11,222 nucleotides of DNA from JBFELO01 sp041552055. GTDB lineage: Bacteria > Acidobacteriota > Thermoanaerobaculia > Thermoanaerobaculales > Sulfomarinibacteraceae. Positions 1 through 6,099 of the stretch are shown piece after piece (positions within the stretch are counted from its first letter, which is position 1; each line of letters starts with the position of its first letter). The position numbers and the translations under genes were made by a program. The notes beneath the pieces were generated by a model. The model was given only the letters and a program-made list of their open reading frames with translations. It ran no database searches and had not been told where the DNA came from. The stretch covers positions 1-11,222 of the forward strand of contig JBFELO010000146.1 in the NCBI GenBank assembly GCA_041552055.1, given 5' to 3'.

Positions 1-557
<557 letters not shown>

Positions 558-571
558 CTGTAGTTTCACCG

Positions 572-585
572 GCGCCTCCAGGCGC
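572..585 (-). other. Short GC hairpin upstream of the lipoprotein start
   Basis: GCGCC and GGCGC form a perfect 5-bp stem around a 4-base loop (TGGA on the minus strand), just upstream of the lipoprotein ribosome binding site at 570-566. There is no T-run after it, so it is a poor terminator for aceEF. It could modulate translation of the lipoprotein or be chance in GC-rich DNA. Confidence 0.25.
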
Positions 586-650
586 GACATGGTCTCATAA
601 CGACCGGGTGGGCGCAACCCGCGTACTGGTGACACGTCCACGAGTGATCG

Positions 651-1982
651 TCAGCCCTCGAGGGCGAGGAGGAGCGGCTCCTCGAGCGCCTCGGCGAGCC
701 AGCGCACGAATCGGGCGGCGTCCGCGCCGTCGACCAATCGGTGGTCGTAGCTCAACGAAAGTGGCAGCATCAGCCTGGGTCGGAATTCGCCGTCGATCCA
801 GCGTGGCTCGACGTTGCCCCGGGAGACGCCCAGGATCGCCACCTCCGGCCAGTTCACGATCGGTGAAAAACCGGTTCCGCCGATGCCGCCGAGGTTCGAG
901 ATGGAGAAGCTCGCCCCCTGCATCTCGTCCGGCTTGAGTTTGCGCTCCCGTGCTCTGCCCGCGAGATCGTCCAGTTCGGTTGAGATCTCGGTGATGTTCT
1001 TCCGATCCGCATCACGTATTACGGGCACCAGCAGACCCCGTTCGGTGTCGACCGCGACCCCGATGTGGACGTAGTCCTTGAACACGATCTCCCTGGCGGC
1101 CATGTCGATGCTCGCGTTGACGGTGGGGAAGACCTTCATGGCGCTGGCGGCGACCTTGACCATGATCGCGGTCAGGGTGAGCTTGCCACCGGACCGCTCG
1201 ACGCGGTCACGATACTGCTTGCGCAGCTGCTCGAGTTCGGTGATGTCGGCCAGGTCGTGGTGAGTGACTTGGGGCACGGTGGTCCAGGCTCGCGCCATGT
1301 TGGCCGCTGTGACCTGCCGAATCTTCGTCATTGCTTCGCGCCGAACCGGTCCCCATGCCGAGAAATCGGGCAGGCGGGGTGCGGGCGGCGTGTCCGCTCC
1401 CGCTGCCGACCGCGTCAGCGATCGGTGAGCTGCCGCCTTGACGTCGTCGATGGAGATCCGACCGCCGGGACCCGACCCGGAAACAGTGGTGACGTCCACC
1501 CCGATCTCACGGGCGAAACGGCGGACGGTGGGGGCGGCTGGCACCAACGTCCGTTCCGATTCGTAGGTGCGCGGTGGCGACGGTTCAGCCGCCGACCCCT
1601 GGTCGGTCGTGGTCGCCACCTCGGGATCGGGATCGGTCTTGTCGGCATTTGGCGGTTGACCGGAGCTGTCCCGCTGCACGTCTTCGTCCGCGGCCTGCGA
1701 TATCTCGAGAGCGTCATCGGTGCCGCCGGGCGTGCCCGTCCCGTCGGCGGTCTCGATGCCGAGGATCGGTGCTCCGGCCGAAAGCTGGTCGCCGACCTCG
1801 ACGTGGACCTCGGTGACGACGCCAGAGGCGTCGGAGGGCACCTCGACCGAGGCCTTCTCGGTCTCCACCTCGATCACCCCCTGCTCGATCTCCACCGAAT
1901 CGCCGACCTTGACGAGGACCGCGACGACGTCGACTGAGTCCACGCCCTCGCCCAGCTCCGGCACGCGAAGAATGTGCGACAT
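651..1982 (-). CDS. aceF: Pyruvate dehydrogenase E2, dihydrolipoyllysine acetyltransferase
   Basis: This 443-residue E2 core transfers the acetyl group from E1 via a swinging lipoyl arm to CoA, making acetyl-CoA in the cytoplasmic pyruvate dehydrogenase complex. A single lipoyl domain covers about residues 1-80, with the lipoylated lysine expected at K43 in VETEKASVEV. An acidic, Pro/Ser/Thr-rich linker spans about 81-145. The peripheral-subunit-binding domain lies at about 148-184 (PTVRRFAREIGVDV, then GSGPGGRISIDDV). The catalytic domain covers about 210-443 and has the active-site motif YDHRLVDGADA with H414 and D418. E. coli AceF has three lipoyl domains; one copy, as here, is common elsewhere. 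The ATG at 1982 is preceded by GGAAAGAGG (1996-1988) with 5 bases of spacing, overlapping the aceE stop. The pairing with aceE specifies the pyruvate rather than the 2-oxoglutarate or branched-chain complex. Confidence 0.95.
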   Translation of the reverse strand: MSHILRVPELGEGVDSVDVVAVLVKVGDSVEIEQGVIEVETEKASVEVPSDASGVVTEVHVEVGDQLSAGAPILGIETADGTGTPGGTDDALEISQAADEDVQRDSSGQPPNADKTDPDPEVATTTDQGSAAEPSPPRTYESERTLVPAAPTVRRFAREIGVDVTTVSGSGPGGRISIDDVKAAAHRSLTRSAAGADTPPAPRLPDFSAWGPVRREAMTKIRQVTAANMARAWTTVPQVTHHDLADITELEQLRKQYRDRVERSGGKLTLTAIMVKVAASAMKVFPTVNASIDMAAREIVFKDYVHIGVAVDTERGLLVPVIRDADRKNITEISTELDDLAGRARERKLKPDEMQGASFSISNLGGIGGTGFSPIVNWPEVAILGVSRGNVEPRWIDGEFRPRLMLPLSLSYDHRLVDGADAARFVRWLAEALEEPLLLALEG

Positions 1983-1995
1983 GTTGACCTCTTTC

Positions 1996-4686
1996 CTACA
2001 CGCTCACCGGGTTTGGAGCTTCGGTGTCGATGCCGAACTCGGCGATCGCCTCGGCCACGACCTCGCGATCCACCTTGCCTTCGCCGGCGAGAGCGCCGAG
2101 GGTCGCGACCACGATGTGTTCGGCGTCGACCTCGAAGAAGCGGCGCAGCGCGGCTCGCGACTCGGATCGGCCGAACCCGTCGGTGCCCAGCGCGACCGGC
2201 GTCTTTGGAAACCACTTGCCGATCGAGTGGGGAAGCGCCTTGACGTAGTCGGAGGCGACGACGTACACGCCGTCGGTGTCGTCGAGGCACTGGCGGACCC
2301 ATGGCGTTGGAGGCTCATCCTCGGAGTGAAGACGGTTCCGGCGGTCGCACTCCGCTCCATCGAAGTAGAGCTCCTTGTAGCTGGTGATGCTCCACACGTC
2401 GGCCGCGACGTTGAAGCGCTCCGCGAGGATTTCCTGGGCTCGGAGCGCCTCGTTGAGGATGGCTCCGGACCCGAACAGGTGCGCCCGCAGATCAGCGTTC
2501 TCGTTGTTGGACGGTCGGTAGCGGTACATGCCGCGCAGGATTCCCTCCTCGCAGCCCTCCGGCATCGGCGGCATCGGGTACGGCTCGTTCTCGACGGTCA
2601 GGTAGTAGAAGATGTCTTCCTGCTCGGCGTACATACGGCGTATACCGTCGCGGATGATCACCGCCAGCTCGAAGGCGAACGCCGGGTCGTAGGCCTTCAG
2701 GTTGGGCACCGTGTAGGCCAGCAGATGGGAGTTGCCGTCCTGGTGCTGCAGTCCCTCGCCGTTCAACGTCGTCCGTCCGGCGGTGCCTCCGACCAGAAAA
2801 CCACGGGTGCGCATGTCGGCGGCAGCCCAGATCAGGTCCCCGATGCGCTGGAAGCCGAACATCGAGTAGAACACGAAGAACGGAATGGTGTTGATGCCGT
2901 GCGTCGCGTGGGCGGTGCCGGCCGCGATGAACGAGCACATCGAACCGGCCTCGGTGATCCCCTCCTCGAGGAGCTGGCCGTCCTTGGCCTCGCGGTAGTA
3001 CAGCAGGGTGTCCGCGTCGACCGGTTCGTACAGCTGGCCGGTGTGCGAGTAGATTCCGATCTGGCGGAACAGGGACTCCATGCCGAATGTCCGACCCTCG
3101 TCCGGGATGATGGGCACGATCAGATCTCCGATCTGCTTGTCCTTGAGCAGCTTCGAGAGAATTCGAACGAAGGCCATCGTGGTCGAGATGTCGCGCCCGT
3201 CCGAGCCGAGAGCGAACTCCTCGAACAGCTCTCCTGAGATCATCGGGAGCGGGTCGCAGCGGACGCCACGGGTGGGGACGGGCCCGCCGAGCTCGCGGCG
3301 ACGCTCCTGGAGATAGATCATCTCGGCGCTGTTCTCGGGCGGGCGGTAGAAGGTTGCCGCCTGTGCCTCGTCGTCGGAGAGCGGGATGCCGAACCTGGTG
3401 CGAAAGTCGATCAGCTCCTCCTGGTTGAGCTTCTTCTGCTGGTGGGTGACGTTGCGGCCCTCCCCGGCCTCGCCCAGCCCGTAGCCTTTGATCGTGCGTG
3501 CGAGTATCACGGTGGGCGAGCCGGTGTGCTGGACCGCCGCCTTGTACGCGTTGTAGATCTTCTGTGGATCGTGGCCGCCGAGCCGAAGCCGCCACAGCTG
3601 CTCGTCTGACATTTTCGAAACGAGCTCGGCCAACTCCGGGTACTTGCCGAAGAAGTGCTCGCGAATGTAGTCGCCCGAGGAGATGGAGTACCTCTGGCTC
3701 TCTCCGTCGACGATTTCATTCATGCGCCGGACCAGCAGTCCGGTTTCGTCCTCTTCCAGCAGCGGGTCCCAGTCCGAGCCCCAGATCACCTTGATCACGT
3801 TCCAGCCAGCGCCGCGAAACGCCGCCTCGAGCTCCTGGATGATCTTGCCGTTCCCCCGTACCGGCCCGTCGAGCCGCTGGAGGTTGCAGTTGACCACGAA
3901 CACCAGGTTGTCGAGCCGCTCTCGCGCCGCGAGTGTTATCGCACCGAGCGCTTCGGGCTCGTCCATCTCGCCGTCACCGAGAAACGCCCACACCTTGTGG
4001 TCCGACTTCGGGTGGAGACCGCGATCCTCGAGGTAGTGGTTGAAACGTGCCTGGTAGATGGCCATGATCGGGGCGAGCCCCATGGAGACGGTCGGAAACT
4101 CCCAAAAAGACGGCATGAGCCAGGGATGGGGATACGAGGAGAGGCCGCTGCCATGGCCGTCTCGCAGCTCTCGCCGGAAGTTGAGCAGGTTTTGCTCGGA
4201 GAGTCGGCCCTCCAGGAACGCGCGGGCGTAGATACCGGGGGACGCGTGGCCCTGGAAGTACACCTGGTCGCCGTCATAGTGCTCGCCCTTGCCGTGCAGG
4301 AAGTGGTTGAACGCGACCTCGTACAGGGTCGCAGCCGATGCGTAGGTGGAGATGTGGCCTCCGATGCCGTCCTCCTCGAGGTTGGCTCGAACCACCATGG
4401 CCATGGCATTCCACCGCACCAGGCTCTTGATTCTGCGCTCGACTTCCCGGCTGCCCGGGTACGTGACCTCGTGGTGGGGAGCGATCGTATTGATGTGCGG
4501 CGTGTTCGCCGAGAACGGGATGCGAACGCCGGCTTTGTGGGCATGGATCTCGAGATCCTGCAAGAGGCTCTGAACTCGTTCCGGGCCGCCGTGCTCGAGC
4601 ACCCACTCCAGGGAGTCGATCCACTCCTGGGTTTCGACGGCTTCGGGTTCCTGCATGGGTTCGTGGAGAGAAGTTTCGTCTGGCAT
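1996..4686 (-). CDS. aceE: Pyruvate dehydrogenase E1, homodimeric type
   Basis: This 896-residue protein is close to the usual length of single-chain E1 (E. coli AceE is about 887). It uses thiamine diphosphate and Mg2+ to decarboxylate pyruvate and acetylate the E2 lipoyl group. The ThDP motif begins GDGEMDEPEALGAI at about 237-250 and closes with NCNLQRLDGPV from about 266. Histidines in GGHISTYAS (H111) and QGHASPG (H147) match active-site histidines of E. coli AceE. The second half contains PDEGRTFGMESLFRQIG, whose first glutamate aligns with the catalytic glutamate of E. coli; the usual DEARTFGME is DEGRTFGME here. The ATG at 4686 has GAAGGG (4698-4693) 6 bases upstream, and the N-terminus aligns with the family start (EWIDSLEWVLEHGGPER). 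It is first in an operon with aceF, whose start is 13 bases after this stop. No E3 gene or PdhR-type regulator is in the window. Confidence 0.97.
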   Translation of the reverse strand: MPDETSLHEPMQEPEAVETQEWIDSLEWVLEHGGPERVQSLLQDLEIHAHKAGVRIPFSANTPHINTIAPHHEVTYPGSREVERRIKSLVRWNAMAMVVRANLEEDGIGGHISTYASAATLYEVAFNHFLHGKGEHYDGDQVYFQGHASPGIYARAFLEGRLSEQNLLNFRRELRDGHGSGLSSYPHPWLMPSFWEFPTVSMGLAPIMAIYQARFNHYLEDRGLHPKSDHKVWAFLGDGEMDEPEALGAITLAARERLDNLVFVVNCNLQRLDGPVRGNGKIIQELEAAFRGAGWNVIKVIWGSDWDPLLEEDETGLLVRRMNEIVDGESQRYSISSGDYIREHFFGKYPELAELVSKMSDEQLWRLRLGGHDPQKIYNAYKAAVQHTGSPTVILARTIKGYGLGEAGEGRNVTHQQKKLNQEELIDFRTRFGIPLSDDEAQAATFYRPPENSAEMIYLQERRRELGGPVPTRGVRCDPLPMISGELFEEFALGSDGRDISTTMAFVRILSKLLKDKQIGDLIVPIIPDEGRTFGMESLFRQIGIYSHTGQLYEPVDADTLLYYREAKDGQLLEEGITEAGSMCSFIAAGTAHATHGINTIPFFVFYSMFGFQRIGDLIWAAADMRTRGFLVGGTAGRTTLNGEGLQHQDGNSHLLAYTVPNLKAYDPAFAFELAVIIRDGIRRMYAEQEDIFYYLTVENEPYPMPPMPEGCEEGILRGMYRYRPSNNENADLRAHLFGSGAILNEALRAQEILAERFNVAADVWSITSYKELYFDGAECDRRNRLHSEDEPPTPWVRQCLDDTDGVYVVASDYVKALPHSIGKWFPKTPVALGTDGFGRSESRAALRRFFEVDAEHIVVATLGALAGEGKVDREVVAEAIAEFGIDTEAPNPVSV

Positions 4687-4929
4687 CTGGATCCCTTCTG
4701 ACCCGTATCATTCATGCCGGCGGGTGGTGGGCGAACACTGCCAGCACCGACTGTTGCTCAATTCACCTTTCGGGTAACATCAAATCCCGGCTGCGTGTTT
4801 CACGCCGTCGACGCGACGAGATCCGCGGGCCGCGTTTGGCGAACAGGACCGGACCGGCACCGCGTACGTTGGCCCATTGCGTCCTCCGAGATACCCTGAC
4901 GGTCGGATGCGAAAGAAAGGAGAATCGAT
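4687..4929. promoter_or_regulatory. Divergent intergenic region between aceE and the UPF0173 gene
   Basis: These 243 bases separate two divergently transcribed genes and so should carry the aceEF promoter on the minus strand and the hydrolase promoter on the plus strand. I see no long repeat, RNA gene or clear operator. Short open frames across it have no recognisable protein character or good ribosome binding sites. Confidence 0.5.
4869..4897 (+). promoter_or_regulatory. Weak sigma70-like promoter candidate for the UPF0173 gene
   Basis: TTGGCC at 4869-4874 and TACCCT at 4892-4897 are separated by 17 bases, the ideal spacing. They match the -35 consensus at 4 of 6 and the -10 consensus at 3 of 6 positions. 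The site lies 32 bases before the ATG of the downstream gene. In GC-rich DNA a match of this quality can be chance. Confidence 0.25.
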
Positions 4930-5607
4930 ATGCCCACGTTGACCTATCTCGGACACTCGGCGTTCCAGGTTCAGGGGAGTGCAGGACGGATCGTCATCGA
5001 CCCGTTCCTCAGTGGCAACCCACTGGCGTCTGCGGTACCGGAAGAAATCCACGTCGACCATGTGTTGTTGACCCACGGCCACGGTGACCATATCGGTGAT
5101 GGCGTCGCCATTGCGAAGTCCAACGACGCGACCATCGTGGCGCCCAATGAACTCGCCCTGTACTGCGAGCAGCAGGGGACCAAGGTGCACCCGATGCACA
5201 TCGGCGGGGCATTCGACTTTCCGTTCGGCCGCGTCAAGCTGACCATCGCCCACCACGGGTCGTGCGCGCCCGACGGCACCTACACCGGGAATCCTTGCGG
5301 GTTTCTCGTCACCATGGACGATCGAACGTTTTACCATTCCGGGGACACCGGACTCTTCCTCGACATGAAGCTGATCGGCGAGATGAACGACATCGACGTG
5401 GCGGGGCTGCCGATCGGTGACAACTTCACCATGGGAATCGACGATGCGGTGAAGGCCACCGAGTTCCTCCAGCCGGGAGTCGTCATCCCGATGCACTACA
5501 AGACGTTCGACGTGATCGACGTCGAGCCCCAGGAATTCGTGGACCGCGTGACGGCAGCGGGCTTCACCTCGATGGTGCTGGGCTTCGGGGAGTCGTACGA
5601 CTACTGA
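4930..5607 (+). CDS. UPF0173-family metallo-beta-lactamase-fold metal-dependent hydrolase
   Basis: The 225-residue length and whole-length pattern fit the UPF0173 (YtkL-like) branch of the metallo-beta-lactamase superfamily. It is a small soluble cytoplasmic hydrolase with no signal peptide or membrane segment. The start MPTLTYLGHSAF, with H9, is typical of the family. The metal-binding motif THGHGDHIGD provides H49, H51, D53 and H54. Later ligands are likely H108/H109 in IAHHGS, D139 in YHSGDTGLF and H189 in IPMHYKTF, a complete dinuclear-site set. The physiological substrate of this family is not firmly established, so I name none. The ATG has a strong AAAGGAG (4916-4922) 7 bases upstream. 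It is divergent from aceE and appears monocistronic, with a hairpin at its stop codon. Confidence 0.93.
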   Translation: MPTLTYLGHSAFQVQGSAGRIVIDPFLSGNPLASAVPEEIHVDHVLLTHGHGDHIGDGVAIAKSNDATIVAPNELALYCEQQGTKVHPMHIGGAFDFPFGRVKLTIAHHGSCAPDGTYTGNPCGFLVTMDDRTFYHSGDTGLFLDMKLIGEMNDIDVAGLPIGDNFTMGIDDAVKATEFLQPGVVIPMHYKTFDVIDVEPQEFVDRVTAAGFTSMVLGFGESYDY

Positions 5608-5623
5608 GCCCTCCGATGGGCTC
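5606..5623 (+). terminator. Hairpin at the UPF0173 stop codon, possible terminator
   Basis: GAGCCC (5606-5611) and GGGCTC (5618-5623) form a perfect 6-bp stem with a 6-base loop, starting inside the TGA stop. No T-tract follows, so it is not a canonical intrinsic terminator. Its position directly at the gene end still suggests a 3'-end or stability role. Confidence 0.4.
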
Positions 5624-5690
5624 GGCCGTGCGATAGAAGTATTTGGGGGAATTGAACCGCGCAGAGGGCTGCGTGCCTACCCATTCCCCC
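5624..5690. other. Short gene-free stretch before the repeat element
   Basis: Sixty-seven bases between the stop-codon hairpin and the inverted-repeat element. An open frame running rightward from about 5643 goes through the repeats and has no protein character, so I see no gene here. Confidence 0.4.
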
Positions 5691-5824
5691 GTCATCCTGA
5701 GCGGCGTAGCCGCGAAGGATCCCTTCAGATCCCCGGAGCAACCACGCTACCGCGGCGGCGCTCTTTCTCGAGGGTATCCTTCCCTCGTCGCTCGCCTTGC
5801 GGCTCGCTCCTCCCTCAGGATGAC
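5691..5824. repeat. 134-base palindromic intergenic element with 11-bp terminal inverted repeats
   Basis: The left end GTCATCCTGAG (5691-5701) is the exact reverse complement of the right end CTCAGGATGAC (5814-5824). Inside are nested short hairpins: GCGGC-GTA-GCCGC (5701-5713), GAAGG-ATC-CCTTC and GAGGG-TATCCTT-CCCTC. The sub-terminal words GAAGGATC and ATCCTTC are also inverted. It has no coding capacity of note. This layout fits a REP/MITE-like non-autonomous element or a family of dispersed intergenic palindromes. The end word resembles intergenic repeats I associate with several environmental bacterial lineages, but copy number cannot be judged from one window. Confidence 0.7.
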
Positions 5825-5840
5825 AGGAGGTTTTCTGGGC

Positions 5841-5890
5841 CGGGGGGATCCGGGATCTGGCACGTGGTATCTGGTATCCGGTCGGGCAGG
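5841..5890. repeat. Degenerate ATCTGG-word repeat block A
   Basis: A run of variants of GGGATCTGG / GTATCTGG / GTATCCGG, ending in GGTCGGGCAGG. On the minus strand these read as CCAGAT words. The block shares its layout (G-run, several ATCTGG words, then GGTCGGGC and a G-rich tail) with the block at 6046-6096. There is no coding signal. Confidence 0.55.
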
Positions 5891-6007
5891 CGGTCCGGCG
5901 ACCAGCGACACGTGACCAATGACGGGTCGATGACGACGACGATGCCGATCAAGACGAAGAACGGGTCAACGGGGTAAGGGGGTCTGGCACCGGGAGGGCG
6001 GGGGCTG
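5891..6007. other. Low-complexity gene-free spacer
   Basis: GC-rich sequence with a degenerate GACGACGAC / GATGCCGATCAAGACGAAGA stretch near 5930-5965 and a GGGGTCTGGCACCGGGAGGGCGGGGG run near 5980-6004. I see no gene, RNA structure or convincing regulatory site; it looks like further decayed repeat material. Confidence 0.4.
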
Positions 6008-6040
6008 GTCCCTGTTCCTAGATCCTTGTTCCCTGTCCCG
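6008..6040. repeat. Short CCTGTTCC / CCTTGTTCC repeat block
   Basis: Three related units follow one another: CCTGTTCC, CCTTGTTCC and CCTGTCCC, with TAGAT between the first two. On the minus strand this reads as GGGACAGGGAACAAGG-like words. It is a third repeat style within the same spacer and has no coding signal. Confidence 0.45.
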
Positions 6041-6045
6041 GCCGG

Positions 6046-6096
6046 GCGGGGGATCTGGCATCTCGCATCTGGGATCTGGAACCTGGTCGGGCGGGG
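6046..6096. repeat. Degenerate ATCTGG-word repeat block B
   Basis: GGGGGATCTGGCATCTCGCATC is followed by GGGATCTGGAACCTGGTCGGGCGGGG. It repeats ATCTGG-type words and ends with GGTCGGGC plus a G-run, as block A at 5841-5890 does. It ends 4 bases before the stop codon of the GGDEF-EAL gene, so it forms that gene's 3' end. Degenerate related words rather than perfect copies suggest repeated local duplication and decay. Confidence 0.55.
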
Positions 6097-6099
6097 GGC

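Noticed and set aside
606..622. Terminator for the aceEF operon at GGGTGGGCGCAACCC
   Set aside because: The stem is only about 4 bp with no T-run; not distinguishable from chance.
1720..3237. Plus-strand open frames opposite aceF and aceE (505 codons here, and 348 codons at 3655-4701)
   Set aside because: They mirror highly conserved enzyme genes in a GC-rich genome and show no domain signal or ribosome binding site.
4780..5496. Minus-strand 238-codon open frame opposite the UPF0173 gene
   Set aside because: The plus-strand gene has a strong ribosome binding site and all metal ligands; the minus frame is its shadow.
5643..5915. Small plus-strand open frame of 90 codons across the palindromic element
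   Set aside because: It runs through repeats with hairpins, has no ribosome binding site and no protein character.
5691..6096. CRISPR array
   Set aside because: The repeat words are short, degenerate and irregularly spaced; there are no constant-length repeats with unique spacers and no cas genes.
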